The notes under the pieces were generated by a model. The model was not told the DNA's origin, made no database searches, and saw only the letters and a list, made by a program, of their open reading frames with translations. The position numbers and the translations under genes are program-made. From Roseovarius sp. 217 (GTDB lineage Bacteria > Pseudomonadota > Alphaproteobacteria > Rhodobacterales > Rhodobacteraceae), in the NCBI RefSeq assembly GCF_000152845.1, contig NZ_CH902584.1, positions 1,538,886-1,602,885 on the forward strand: a stretch of 64,000 nt of DNA. The letters run 5' to 3'. Shown here piece after piece: positions 1 to 8,649 of this stretch. Within the stretch, counting starts at the first letter, position 1. Every line of letters starts with the position of its first letter.

Positions 1-82
1 ACGCCGTCTGCAACCGGGCGAGCAGATCGAGATCGGTTGGCTTCCCGAGGATTGCCGCGCGCTCGACGCGCCCCAAGTATAA
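1..82 (+). CDS. ABC transporter ATP-binding protein, C-terminal end (partial)
   Basis: Only the last 26 codons are in the window, in the frame starting at base 2 and ending with TAA at 80-82. The tail contains W-L-P-E-D-C-R-A-L-D, which resembles the end of the TOBE domain of PotA-type ATPases. The solute-binding protein and two permeases follow directly on the same strand, so this is inferred to be the ATPase of that importer. The nucleotide-binding motifs lie upstream of the window and cannot be checked. Confidence 0.75.
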   Translation, partial: RRLQPGEQIEIGWLPEDCRALDAPQV

Positions 83-193
83 GTATATTCGCGCCGGTCG
101 CGATATCGGTGCGAGTGCAGCAAGGCCCTCGACGTTCTACCCGTAGCGCAGGGCCCAACCATCCAAAAACGGGAACAAACTGGGAGTATGTTT

Positions 194-1309
194 ATGAAAC
201 TCACGAAAACCCTGCTCGCGACCACGGCTCTGACCGTCGCTGCGGGCACCGCAGTGACCGCGCAGGACATGGCCAATAGCATGACCATCGTCAGCTGGGG
301 CGGCGCCTATCAGGACAGCCAGGACAAGGCCTATGTACAGCCCTACCTTGCTGCGAATTCCGGCGTAACCGCCACTTGGGACGAAAGCTCGGCCGAGGCT
401 GTGGCCAAACTGCGTGCCATGAACGAAGCTGGCAACGTGACCTGGGATCTGGTTGATGTCGTGGCCTCTGACGCAATGCGCCTCTGTGACGAGGGTCTGG
501 CCCTCGAGCTTGATCACGACGAGGTTCTGGCCGCCGCGCCCGATGGCACCTCTGCCAGCGACGATTTCGGTGATCTGATTGTCAGCGATTGTTTCGTGCC
601 GCAGATCGTCTACTCGACGACCTTTGGCTATCGCACCGACATGGTTCCCGAGGGCGTAGAGCCTCCGAGCACCGTCTGCGACGTGTTCGATCTGGCAAAA
701 TATCCCGGCAAGCGTTCGCTGCAGAAGCGTCCGATCGACAACATGGAATGGGCGCTCTATTGCGACGGCGTTGCCAAGGACGAGATCTATGACGTTCTGG
801 GCACCGACGAAGGTGTTGACCGCGCGCTGGCCAAGCTGGGCACGATCAAGGATCAGGTTGTCTGGTGGTCTGCCGGTGCCGAAACACCGCAGCTTCTGGC
901 CGATGGCGAAGTCTTCATCGGTTCCACTTACAACGGTCGTCTGTTCTCGGCGATTGCCGAACAGAACCAGCCGATCGCGATGATGTGGGACATGCAGTCC
1001 TTTGACCTCGATGGCTGGATCGTTCCCGCTGGTCTGCCCGCAGATCGTCTGGCGCGCGTGATGGACTTCCTCAAGTTCGCCACCGACACACAGCGTCTGG
1101 CCGATCAGGCTGCTTACATCTCCTACGGTCCGGCGCGTGCGTCTTCGGCACCGTTGGTGGGCAAGCATGCCGATCTCGGTATCGACATGGCACCGCATAT
1201 GCCGACCGATCCGGCCAATGCAGGCAACGTCCACATCTATGACTACGAATGGTGGGCGGACAACCGCGACGATCTGGACGCCAAGTTCCAGTCGTGGCTG
1301 GCTCAGTAA
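194..1309 (+). CDS. ABC transporter periplasmic substrate-binding protein, spermidine/putrescine (PotD) type
   Basis: A secreted type 2 solute-binding protein of about 371 residues. The N-terminus is a Sec signal peptide (MKLTKTLL, hydrophobic core, cut near VTAQD), and the mature part begins with the MTIVSWGGAYQ segment typical of PotD/PotF proteins. An ATG at 188 is only one base from the GGGAG at 182-186, so the ATG at 194 (spacing 7) is preferred. It lies between the ATPase tail and two permease genes. Polyamine-family binding proteins also take other small amines and organic acids; the following oxidoreductase hints at a non-polyamine substrate, but the ligand is not known. Confidence 0.85.
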   Translation: MKLTKTLLATTALTVAAGTAVTAQDMANSMTIVSWGGAYQDSQDKAYVQPYLAANSGVTATWDESSAEAVAKLRAMNEAGNVTWDLVDVVASDAMRLCDEGLALELDHDEVLAAAPDGTSASDDFGDLIVSDCFVPQIVYSTTFGYRTDMVPEGVEPPSTVCDVFDLAKYPGKRSLQKRPIDNMEWALYCDGVAKDEIYDVLGTDEGVDRALAKLGTIKDQVVWWSAGAETPQLLADGEVFIGSTYNGRLFSAIAEQNQPIAMMWDMQSFDLDGWIVPAGLPADRLARVMDFLKFATDTQRLADQAAYISYGPARASSAPLVGKHADLGIDMAPHMPTDPANAGNVHIYDYEWWADNRDDLDAKFQSWLAQ

Positions 1310-1326
1310 ACACTGCTGACACAAAA

Positions 1327-1352
1327 AGGTGGGGCCGGTTGCGGCCCCACCT
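1327..1352 (+). promoter_or_regulatory. Intercistronic hairpin after the binding-protein gene
   Basis: A perfect 11-bp stem (AGGTGGGGCCG, loop GTTG, then the complement) lies 17 bases after the binding-protein stop. No T-run follows, so it is more likely an mRNA-stabilising or partial-termination hairpin than a full terminator. Such structures commonly let binding-protein mRNA accumulate above that of the permeases. Confidence 0.6.
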
Positions 1353-1411
1353 CTCCTCTGACCGGGCGCAAGACCCGGCCTGTATAACCAGATTTGTTCG
1401 ACGGGGATGAC

Positions 1412-3076
1412 ATGAGCGATACCACCCAGACCGGCCCGATGCTTGCCGCGGATGGCACGCCGCTAAAACGCAGCTTACGCCGCGCGCTCCGGGCGCAGAA
1501 GATGCGGGCGCTTGCCCTGATCGCTCCCCTATTGATCTTTGTGCTTCTGACCTTCATCGCGCCGATTGTGGATATGCTGTTCCGCTCGGTCGAGAATCAG
1601 ATCGTCGGCAATACCCTCCCCATGACGGTCGAGGAGCTGCGCGATTGGGATGCCGCCGACACCCCCGATGAACAGGTGTTCCGCGCGTTGTTCTTTGATC
1701 TCTTTCTTGCAGCCGAGGCCAAGGAACACACCAAGCTGGGCAGCCGCCTGAACTATGAGGAAAGCGGTATTTCGTCGCTGTTCCGCACATCGGGTCGCGA
1801 CGTTGCCGACATCGGCGAGGTGTTCCAGGACGCGTTGGAAGAGATTGATCCCGCCTTTGAAGAGGCGCAGGTCTGGGCTGAGATGATGTCAGGTGGCGCT
1901 GGCGCAGAGGCCAACACCCGCCTTCTGTCGAATCAGATCGGGCGGCTCGAACAACTCGAGTCCTCGGCGTTCAACGGGGATATAGGGTTTGTTCCCGGCG
2001 CGGAGATTTCCGAAATCCTGCCCAACACGGCACGCGCCTATGCGGCCTTCGCAGGCTTTACGTATTTCGTAGATGGCGATGTTGTCGCCGAAGAAGAGCC
2101 ATGGGAGGCCGTTTATGCCGCCCTTGCGGTCGATCTCGAAGACCCGGCCACGGCAACAGCACTTGCCTCCTATTCCGGTCCCTCCGCCGATATGCTGCGC
2201 GCTGCCGCCGCCGCCGAATTGCCGCCGATCGATATGAAGGCCGCGATGATCGACTCCAACAAGGATTGGGCAAGACCCAACTTCTGGGAGACGATCCAGA
2301 CCTATTCGCCGCCCTACACCACCGGCTATTTCCTCAATGCCGTGGATATGGAAAAGACGCCCAACGGCATCGCCCTGCGCAGCGAGGATGAGCGGATCTA
2401 TGGCATCCTCTTCAAGCGCACTATGTTCATGTCGCTGATGATCACCTTTAGCTGCGTGGCGCTGGGGTATCCGATTGCTTGGCTTTTGGCCAATCTGCCA
2501 TCGCGAACGTCAAACCTGTTGATGATCTTGGTCCTTTTGCCGTTCTGGACCTCGCTTTTGGTGCGGACCAGCGCGTGGAAGGTGATGTTGCAACAACAGG
2601 GTGTCATCAACGACGTTCTGGTTTGGCTTGGGCTTGTCGCGGATGAAAGCCGTCTGGTGATGATCAACAATCAATTCGGCACCATCGTGGCGATGACCCA
2701 TATCCTGCTGCCTTTCATGATCCTGCCGATGTATTCGGTGATGCAGACCATCCCGCAGACCTATCTGCGGGCGGCCAAATCCCTCGGCGCGACCAATTGG
2801 ACTGCCTTCTGGCGGGTCTATTTCCCACAGTCGGTGCCCGGTATCGGCGCGGGCTCGATCCTCGTGTTCATCCTTGCCATCGGGTATTACATCACACCCG
2901 AGATTGTCGGCGGGACGACGGGGACTTTCATCTCGAACCGGATCGCCTATCACATCTCGTCCTCTCTCAACTGGGGACTGGCGGCGGCGTTGGGCACGAT
3001 CCTGCTGGCGGTCGTCCTGATCCTCTACTGGGCCTATGACAAGATCGTCGGCATCGACAACGTGAAGCTGGGGTAA
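1412..3076 (+). CDS. ABC transporter permease (PotB type) with large periplasmic insertion
   Basis: Inner-membrane permease of 554 residues, about twice the usual PotB length. A first membrane segment (about residues 30-55) is followed by roughly 270 hydrophilic, acidic residues. The normal permease core then resumes (FKRTMFMSLMITFSCVALGYP onward), including a coupling loop (YLRAAKSLGATNWTAFWRVYFP). The start at 1412 has GGGGATGA just upstream; a TTG at 1394 is less likely. The extra domain should face the periplasm between TM1 and TM2, where it could contact the binding protein. I do not recognise its fold. Confidence 0.85.
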   Translation: MSDTTQTGPMLAADGTPLKRSLRRALRAQKMRALALIAPLLIFVLLTFIAPIVDMLFRSVENQIVGNTLPMTVEELRDWDAADTPDEQVFRALFFDLFLAAEAKEHTKLGSRLNYEESGISSLFRTSGRDVADIGEVFQDALEEIDPAFEEAQVWAEMMSGGAGAEANTRLLSNQIGRLEQLESSAFNGDIGFVPGAEISEILPNTARAYAAFAGFTYFVDGDVVAEEEPWEAVYAALAVDLEDPATATALASYSGPSADMLRAAAAAELPPIDMKAAMIDSNKDWARPNFWETIQTYSPPYTTGYFLNAVDMEKTPNGIALRSEDERIYGILFKRTMFMSLMITFSCVALGYPIAWLLANLPSRTSNLLMILVLLPFWTSLLVRTSAWKVMLQQQGVINDVLVWLGLVADESRLVMINNQFGTIVAMTHILLPFMILPMYSVMQTIPQTYLRAAKSLGATNWTAFWRVYFPQSVPGIGAGSILVFILAIGYYITPEIVGGTTGTFISNRIAYHISSSLNWGLAAALGTILLAVVLILYWAYDKIVGIDNVKLG

Positions 3077-3081
3077 ATGAC

Positions 3082-4272
3082 ATGAACGGATTTACACTCA
3101 CACCGGTCGAGACCAAGCCGCTCTCCTTTGCCCTTCCGGTGATCGGTGCAGCAGGTGGCTTTGCCGGACTTTTCGTAGGCACCGCCCATGGGTCCGGCGC
3201 GATGGGCATCGCCATCGGGGCGGTGGCCCTGATCCTTTTGGCCTATCTCGCTCTGGTGGTCTTTGGGTTGGGACAGGAGAAAGTCACCCGTTGGGGTATT
3301 TTTGCACTGTTTGTGATCACCGGCTTTTTGTTGGCGGCCCTTCCTGGCATCGTGCTGGGAGTGCTCTCTGGCCTCTTCTTCTCGTGGTTCATCTTCTGGA
3401 TCGGCGAGGGGCGGTATCGCGCGAATCTGGCCCCCTACCTAACCAGCGGTCAGGTGCTCTGGCACTACACATTCCGAGTGATCTGCGGCGCGATCTTTGT
3501 GTTTCTGATCACGCCCATTCTGGTGGTCATGCCGCTCAGCTTCAATGCGCAGAATTTCTTTACGTTCACGCCAGAAATGCTGCGGTTTGATCCGGCAGGC
3601 TACAGTCTCAAGCATTATCAGGATTTCTTCACCTCAAGTGGCTGGCAGCAGGCGCTGCGTAATTCTCTGGCGATTGCGCCAGTCGCGACGCTGCTTTCGG
3701 TCAGCTTTGGCACCTTGGCGGCGATTGGCCTGAGTTCCGAACATGTACCCTTCCGTCGCGCGATCATGGCGATCCTGATCTCTCCGATGATCGTGCCGCT
3801 GATCATCTCGGCGGCGGGGATGTATTTCTTCTATAGCCGGATCGGCCTGCAAGGCACCTATTTCGGCGTTGTGCTGGCCCATGCCGCGCTTGGCATTCCC
3901 TTTGTCATCATCACGGTGACGGCGACCTTGGTGGGCTTTGACCGCTCGCTCACACGCGCTGCGGCCAATATGGGCGCTGATCCGGTCACCACGTTCTTTC
4001 GGGTGCAGATGCCGCTTATCCTTCCCGGTGTGATTTCGGGCGGCCTCTTCGCCTTCATCACCTCGTTTGATGAGGTGGTTGTCGTGCTTTTCGTCGGCTC
4101 TGCCAATCAGCAAACCCTGCCTTGGCGGATGTTCACCGGCCTGCGCGAGCAGATCAGCCCAACCATTCTGGCGGTGGCCACGATCCTCGTGGTGATCTCG
4201 ATCGCCTTGCTGACGACGCTGGAATATCTGCGTCGGCGCTCCGAGCGTCTGCGCGGCATGAGCCCGGGCTGA
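3082..4272 (+). CDS. ABC transporter permease (PotC type) with N-terminal membrane extension
   Basis: Second inner-membrane permease of the importer, 396 residues. PotC proteins are usually about 260-280 residues. Here about 120 extra residues forming three or four hydrophobic segments precede the core, which starts near WHYTFRVICGAIFVFL. The coupling motif is RAAANMGADPVTTFFRVQMPLILPG. The gene starts 5 bases after the previous stop, so the two permeases are probably co-translated. Both permeases being enlarged in one operon suggests a specialised subfamily. Confidence 0.86.
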   Translation: MNGFTLTPVETKPLSFALPVIGAAGGFAGLFVGTAHGSGAMGIAIGAVALILLAYLALVVFGLGQEKVTRWGIFALFVITGFLLAALPGIVLGVLSGLFFSWFIFWIGEGRYRANLAPYLTSGQVLWHYTFRVICGAIFVFLITPILVVMPLSFNAQNFFTFTPEMLRFDPAGYSLKHYQDFFTSSGWQQALRNSLAIAPVATLLSVSFGTLAAIGLSSEHVPFRRAIMAILISPMIVPLIISAAGMYFFYSRIGLQGTYFGVVLAHAALGIPFVIITVTATLVGFDRSLTRAAANMGADPVTTFFRVQMPLILPGVISGGLFAFITSFDEVVVVLFVGSANQQTLPWRMFTGLREQISPTILAVATILVVISIALLTTLEYLRRRSERLRGMSPG

Positions 4273-4354
4273 GGTGACACGCGTCTGACGCAGCGTCGTG
4301 CTTTGGTTGGGTCCTAACCTTGGCATAGCGTGACGCAGCAGAGGGCAGCAGGCT

Positions 4355-5977
4355 ATGATCTATGACTATATCATCGTCGGTGGGGGCTCGGCAGGCGCAG
4401 TCTTGGCGGCCCGCCTGAGCGAAGACCCCGGCATCACCGTCTGTCTAGTCGAGGCTGGCGGTGGCGGGCGCGATAATTTCATCCGCGCGCCGGGGCTGGT
4501 GGCGGCGATGGTTTCGGGGCGTCCGAAAATCAACAACTGGGCGCTCAAGACCGTGCCGCAGGCTGGCTTGAACGGGCGGCGCGGGTTTCAGCCGCGTGGT
4601 CGCGCCCTTGGCGGCTCGAGTGCGATAAATGCCATGCTCTATGCGCGCGGGCATCCCGGTGATTACGATGAATGGGCGGATCTGGGCTGCGACGGATGGG
4701 ATTGGAAGAGCGTGTTGCCGTGGTTCATCGCCACAGAGCGCAACGCACAGCATGGCGGTGCCTTGCATGGCCAGTCAGGCCCCTTGCAGGTCACCGATCA
4801 AAGCGCACCGCGCGGCATATCCGAGGCATTCGTCACCGCCTGCGAGAGCGTGCAAATCCCCCGCAACGCGGATTTCAACGGCCCTCAACAAGAGGGGGCG
4901 GGCCATTATCAGGTCACGCAATTCTTTGACGGGCCACAGCGCGGTGAACGCTGTTCTGCCGCTGCCGCCTATCTCTTTCTCGCGATGACACGTCCCAATC
5001 TGACGGTGATGACCGGCACCATGGCCGAGCGCGTGCTCTTTGACGGCAAACGCACGACCGGCCTGCGCTATCGTCATCGGGGCCGTGTACAAGAGCTGCA
5101 CGCAAGACGCGAGGTGATCCTCAGCGGTGGGGCCTTTGGCTCGCCGCAGCTTCTCATGCTTTCGGGCATCGGCCCGGCAGAGGCGTTACAGACGCATGGT
5201 ATCGCGCCGGTGCAGGACCTGCCCGGCGTGGGTGAGAACCTGCAAGATCATCTGGATTACATTCTGGCCGAGACGTCAAAGCGCGATGATGTCGTCAGCC
5301 TTGGTCCCAAAGGTCTATGGCAGCTGGGCAAGGCGGCGCTGCACTGGCGCAAGACGGGCACAGGCCAATTCGCCACGCCCTATGCCGAGGCAGGTGCGTT
5401 CCTGCGCTCCTCTGCCAGCGTGACACGCCCGGACCTGCAACTGCATTTTGTCATTGGCATTGTCGAGGACCATATGCGCACCCTGCATTTCAGACCGGGT
5501 TACTCCTGTCACATCTGCGTGCTGCGGCCCCATAGCCGGGGGCGCGTCACGCTGCGCTCTGCGCGCGCGTCTGACGCCCCGGTGATTGATCCGGCCTTCC
5601 TCAGCGATGACCGTGATCTGGCGCTGATGATGCGCGGCGCGCGGCAGATGGATGCGATCCTGCGCGCGCCTGCGTTTGATCCATGGCGCAAAGAGCGGCT
5701 GCATCCGCATGACTGGTCCGATGCGGCGCTCGAAGGGGATATTCGCGCCCGCGCCGACACGATCTATCATCCGGTCGGCACCTGCGCGATGGGGCGTGGG
5801 GATATGGCGGTGGTTGATCGCTCGGGCCGCGTGCACGGGGTTGAGGGCTTGCGCGTGGTCGATGCCTCGATCATGCCGCGCCTTATCGGCGGCAATACCA
5901 ATGCACCAACCTTGATGATCGCCGAGAAAATCGCCGCAGAAATACGAGGGATCAGCGCGGAGCGTCAGGCGCGATAG
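4355..5977 (+). CDS. GMC family oxidoreductase (choline dehydrogenase-like)
   Basis: FAD-dependent alcohol dehydrogenase of the glucose-methanol-choline family, 540 residues, which is the normal length. The ADP-binding motif GGGSAGAVLAARL is at residues 9-21. The second signature lies near GGSSAINAMLYARG, and the C-terminal active-site region has YHPVGTCAMG and GNTNAPTLMIAEKIA. It follows the importer by 82 bases on the same strand and may oxidise the imported compound. It is not called BetA because no betaine aldehyde dehydrogenase is adjacent. Its end overlaps the convergent TetR gene by 13 bases. Confidence 0.85.
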   Translation: MIYDYIIVGGGSAGAVLAARLSEDPGITVCLVEAGGGGRDNFIRAPGLVAAMVSGRPKINNWALKTVPQAGLNGRRGFQPRGRALGGSSAINAMLYARGHPGDYDEWADLGCDGWDWKSVLPWFIATERNAQHGGALHGQSGPLQVTDQSAPRGISEAFVTACESVQIPRNADFNGPQQEGAGHYQVTQFFDGPQRGERCSAAAAYLFLAMTRPNLTVMTGTMAERVLFDGKRTTGLRYRHRGRVQELHARREVILSGGAFGSPQLLMLSGIGPAEALQTHGIAPVQDLPGVGENLQDHLDYILAETSKRDDVVSLGPKGLWQLGKAALHWRKTGTGQFATPYAEAGAFLRSSASVTRPDLQLHFVIGIVEDHMRTLHFRPGYSCHICVLRPHSRGRVTLRSARASDAPVIDPAFLSDDRDLALMMRGARQMDAILRAPAFDPWRKERLHPHDWSDAALEGDIRARADTIYHPVGTCAMGRGDMAVVDRSGRVHGVEGLRVVDASIMPRLIGGNTNAPTLMIAEKIAAEIRGISAERQAR

Positions 5978-6582
5978 CGCGCCAGAAACATCTCGACCGC
6001 GCCGTTGACGACGCGCTCCACATCCGCGTCTGTCGCCCCATCGCACATACCGCAGAGGCTCCGAATAAAGAGATCGCCCTTGCACAGCTCCCCAAACTGA
6101 TTGGCGGCAAGATCCATGTCGTCGATCTTCAATATCCCGGCCTCGACATAGGGCCGCAGGACTTTGCTCAGGCGCTCACGCACCAGATCCGGACCCGAGG
6201 CAAAGAACCGTCGCCCCAACTCCGGAAAGCGATGCGATTCCGCGACACAGATGCGAAACACCTGCTGGCCAAAATCCGACAGGAAAAAGCGTAATATCCG
6301 TGTGCCCGCCTCACGCAGCACATGTTCAATGGTCGCCCCCTTGCCGATCACCGCAAGCGCCTCTTCGGCCTGCCGGTTGCACTCGAGCCGCGCCACTTCA
6401 GAAAACAGCAGCCGCTTGTCGGGGAAATAGCTGTAAAGCGTCGCCTTGGAGACCTGTGCCTCACGCGCGATTTCATCGACGCTGGCCCCTTCGAAACCAT
6501 CCCGCATGAAGATCCGGCGCGCTCCTTCGAGCACTTGATCGAACTTGCGACCCTTCTTGATTTCAACGGCGGGAGCCGACAT
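5965..6582 (-). CDS. TetR/AcrR family transcriptional regulator
   Basis: 205-residue repressor. The N-terminal helix-turn-helix is clear (ARRIFMRDGFEGASVDEIAREA, then VSKATLYSYFPDKRLLF). The C-terminal half is the helical ligand-binding and dimerisation domain. The start at 6582 has GGAGGG on the minus strand about 6 bases upstream; a longer frame to 6708 has no family match at its N-terminus. It converges on the GMC oxidoreductase gene. A small peptide gene lies upstream in the same direction and palindromes lie beyond it, so the regulator may control that promoter. The ligand is unknown. Confidence 0.85.
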   Translation of the reverse strand: MSAPAVEIKKGRKFDQVLEGARRIFMRDGFEGASVDEIAREAQVSKATLYSYFPDKRLLFSEVARLECNRQAEEALAVIGKGATIEHVLREAGTRILRFFLSDFGQQVFRICVAESHRFPELGRRFFASGPDLVRERLSKVLRPYVEAGILKIDDMDLAANQFGELCKGDLFIRSLCGMCDGATDADVERVVNGAVEMFLARYRA

Positions 6583-6691
6583 CCAAACCCTCCCCATAGG
6601 TCGAGCCAGTGTAGTCGGCTCCGCCCTCCAACCGCAAGCACATCTGCGCGAGCGGTCAGAGGATGGGCCGCTTGGGCCTTGCGGCATCGAT

Positions 6692-6850
6692 CTACTGATT
6701 GATGCCACTGGTGCCTTGCGTCACCGGCGCAGGGGTCGGTTCGGGAAAGCTCAATGAGGGCGTCAGGCTGCTCATGTCAAAGCTCAAGGCCAACGTCGGG
6801 CTGTCAATGAGGCTGATAGAGAGAGCGAGTGCAGTCAGTGCGTGTTTCAT
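6692..6850 (-). CDS. Small secreted peptide, 52 residues, unknown function
   Basis: An ATG at 6850 with GGAG spaced 6 bases upstream opens a 52-codon frame. It starts MKHALTALALSISLI, which looks like a signal peptide, then has a short Ser/Pro/Thr-rich tail (LSFPEPTPAPVTQGTSGINQ). It lies 109 bases upstream of the TetR gene on the same strand and directly downstream of a cluster of dyad operators. I do not recognise the family. The ribosome site, signal sequence and operators support a real gene; conservation has not been tested. Confidence 0.5.
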   Translation of the reverse strand: MKHALTALALSISLIDSPTLALSFDMSSLTPSLSFPEPTPAPVTQGTSGINQ

Positions 6851-6864
6851 GTCAAACTCCATAA

Positions 6865-6937
6865 CTGAACTAATCTGTTCAGATCCATAACTAAACAGTT
6901 CAGTTTAGAAATCAAGTAAAAAATGAACCGATCGGTT
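6865..6937. promoter_or_regulatory. Cluster of three dyad operators, probably TetR-type
   Basis: Three perfect inverted repeats in 73 bases: CTGAAC-N6-GTTCAG at 6865-6882, CTAAAC-N6-GTTTAG at 6891-6908, and the palindrome AACCGATCGGTT at 6926-6937. GTTCAG also recurs at 6877 and 6898, exactly 21 bases apart (two helical turns). They lie directly upstream of the small peptide and TetR genes. TetR-family proteins often bind such sites and regulate themselves; the assignment to this regulator is inferred. Confidence 0.6.
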
Positions 6938-6964
6938 TACTTATTTGAGAGGCATTACGCCGCT

Positions 6965-7012
6965 TTGCGCTTGCTCTGCCGCGCGGCTAGACTAGTTTAG
7001 AATTATTCTAAA
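6965..7012 (+). promoter_or_regulatory. mbfA promoter with overlapping Irr (ICE) box
   Basis: A sigma-70-like promoter (TTGCGC at 6965, 17-base spacer, TAGACT at 6988) is followed at 6996-7012 by the perfect dyad TTTAGAAT-T-ATTCTAAA. This matches the iron control element bound by Irr in alphaproteobacteria. The box would cover the transcription start, so bound Irr should repress. Irr control of mbfA is established in Bradyrhizobium and Agrobacterium. Confidence 0.8.
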
Positions 7013-7023
7013 AGAGGTGTTCC

Positions 7024-8001
7024 ATGATTCCCGGCATGACATCGCGCCGTCGTTTCCGTGACCTGTCCGAGCAAGAGATCCTTGCTCTGGCTATTTCGTC
7101 CGAAGAGGATGACGCGCGCATCTACCGCTCCTATGCGGAAATGCTCCGTGCTGATTTCCCAGACACGGCTGCCATTTTCGATGGCATGGCCGTCGAAGAG
7201 GACGGCCACCGCGCACGGTTGATCGACCTGCATCGCACCCGCTTTGGCGAGGTGATCCCGCTGATCCGTCGCGAACATGTGGCGGGGTTCTATGCCCGTC
7301 GCCCCGTATGGCTGATCGAGAACCTTGGGATCGAGCGCATTCGCGACGAGGCCGAGGCGATGGAGCGCGACGCCGGGGCGTTCTATCTCAAGGCAGCACA
7401 GCGCACGACTGACGCCACCACCCGCAAACTTCTGGGTGATCTGGCGGCGGCAGAGGCAGGCCACCAAACCCGCGCCGAAGAATTGGAGACAGAACACCTC
7501 AATGCAGATGCCCGCGACGCTGAGGATCGCACCGCCAAGCGGCAGTTCCTTCTGACATGGATACAGCCGGGGCTTGCGGGGCTGATGGATGGTTCTGTTT
7601 CGACCCTCGCCCCGATCTTTGCCACCGCTTTTGCCACGCAAGATACATGGACAACCTTTCTGGTCGGTCTTGCGGCCAGCGTGGGCGCAGGCATCTCGAT
7701 GGGCTTTACCGAGGCCGCCAGCGACGACGGAGAGCTTTCAGGGCGCGGCAGCCCGATCAAGCGCGGATTTGCCTCCGGCATCATGACGACGGTGGGCGGC
7801 CTGGGCCATGCGCTGCCCTATCTTATCCCGGATTTCTGGACTGCGACGATCATCGCCTTTGTCGTGGTCTTTGTCGAACTTTGGACTATTGCCTGGATTC
7901 AGAACAAATACATGGAAACCCCGTTCTTTCGCGCGGCGTTTCAGGTGGTCTTGGGCGGGGCACTGGTCTTTGCCGCCGGCGTGTTGATCGGCAGTGGCTA
8001 A
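7024..8001 (+). CDS. mbfA: Membrane-bound ferritin / iron exporter MbfA (Er-VIT1 family)
   Basis: 325-residue fusion of an N-terminal ferritin/erythrin-like four-helix domain and a C-terminal VIT1-like membrane domain. The iron-site residues are visible in the helices: SSEEDDARIY, VEEDGHRARL, EAMERDAGAFY and AEAGHQTRAEEL. The membrane part starts near residue 178 (LLTWIQPGLAGLMDGSVSTLAP) and holds about five segments. Characterised homologues export ferrous iron and protect against iron and peroxide stress. The start at 7024 has AGAGG 6 bases upstream. The Irr box over its promoter supports the assignment. Confidence 0.92.
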   Translation: MIPGMTSRRRFRDLSEQEILALAISSEEDDARIYRSYAEMLRADFPDTAAIFDGMAVEEDGHRARLIDLHRTRFGEVIPLIRREHVAGFYARRPVWLIENLGIERIRDEAEAMERDAGAFYLKAAQRTTDATTRKLLGDLAAAEAGHQTRAEELETEHLNADARDAEDRTAKRQFLLTWIQPGLAGLMDGSVSTLAPIFATAFATQDTWTTFLVGLAASVGAGISMGFTEAASDDGELSGRGSPIKRGFASGIMTTVGGLGHALPYLIPDFWTATIIAFVVVFVELWTIAWIQNKYMETPFFRAAFQVVLGGALVFAAGVLIGSG

Positions 8002-8004
8002 ACC

Positions 8005-8340
8005 CTAGTCGCCATTCTCAAATCCACCGGGATAACTCGGCGGGTTCTGATCTTCGGTCGTGATTTGGACAGAGTTTTGCGTCCTAAGATCCTGGAGAAA
8101 TTGCCTGACTTCAGCCTCGCAGAGAGGCTGAGCTGGCGAGCAGCTTATACGGACCCCACTCACAGTGACGTAATATTGCGATGTCCCGCCGGGCCCATAA
8201 GATGCCGGTTGATAGACGTCTTCGAATGGATAGCTCTTGCCATCGACCGAAATGGTTCCTTTGTGCACAACCGGGTCAAGCGCACATGCACCAAGGGCCA
8301 GACCGGCCGAGAGAGCGAATAATCTTGAATTGCCAAACAT
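8005..8340 (-). CDS. Small lipoprotein, unknown function
   Basis: 111 residues. The N-terminus is a type II signal peptide with lipobox ALGAC, so the mature lipoprotein would start at Cys19. The remainder has no domain I recognise; it contains a second Cys pair (SCSPAQPLC) that could form a disulfide. It is convergent with mbfA, with 3 bases between the stops, and has no operon partner. Confidence 0.65.
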   Translation of the reverse strand: MFGNSRLFALSAGLALGACALDPVVHKGTISVDGKSYPFEDVYQPASYGPGGTSQYYVTVSGVRISCSPAQPLCEAEVRQFLQDLRTQNSVQITTEDQNPPSYPGGFENGD

Positions 8341-8649
8341 TGATTTTCCCCAAAACAGATAAATGGCCCGGTTTCATTCAGGGCCGACTGGTTTCTGGTC
8401 AGGGTTGGAAAACGTCAATTATTGTTATGATATCATTACCTTGGCCAGATTTTCGAATGAACAATCAGATATGTCCTATGCATGATGATAGCAAAAGCGG
8501 TGGATAGAAAAAAGAAATCATATCCGCGCCGGTCGATACCGCAGGGCCAGATTGGCAAAGCGCCCAATCAGCCCCGCTCAGCTATCTAATTCATGCGGGT
8601 TTTCACAGTTGCGATTGACCCTGCCCTTCGGCCTGTCTACCAAACCGGC
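8341..8649. other. Intergenic region, AT-richer than its surroundings
   Basis: A 309-base gap between the lipoprotein and AEC permease genes, whose starts diverge. It holds an AT-rich stretch around 8410-8520 that probably carries both promoters. I see no RNA gene or clear operator. The permease might start at 8593, which would shorten the gap. Confidence 0.4.

Noticed and set aside
137..1324. Minus-strand open frame of 395 codons over the binding-protein gene
   Set aside because: Fully antisense to a clear solute-binding protein and lacking any domain.
1327..1352. Terminator ending the binding-protein transcript
   Set aside because: The stem is strong but has no T-run, and the permease genes follow, so a partial or stabilising role is more likely.
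4355..5977. Choline dehydrogenase betA
   Set aside because: Family membership is clear, but no betB, betC or betI-type arrangement is present, so the substrate is left open.
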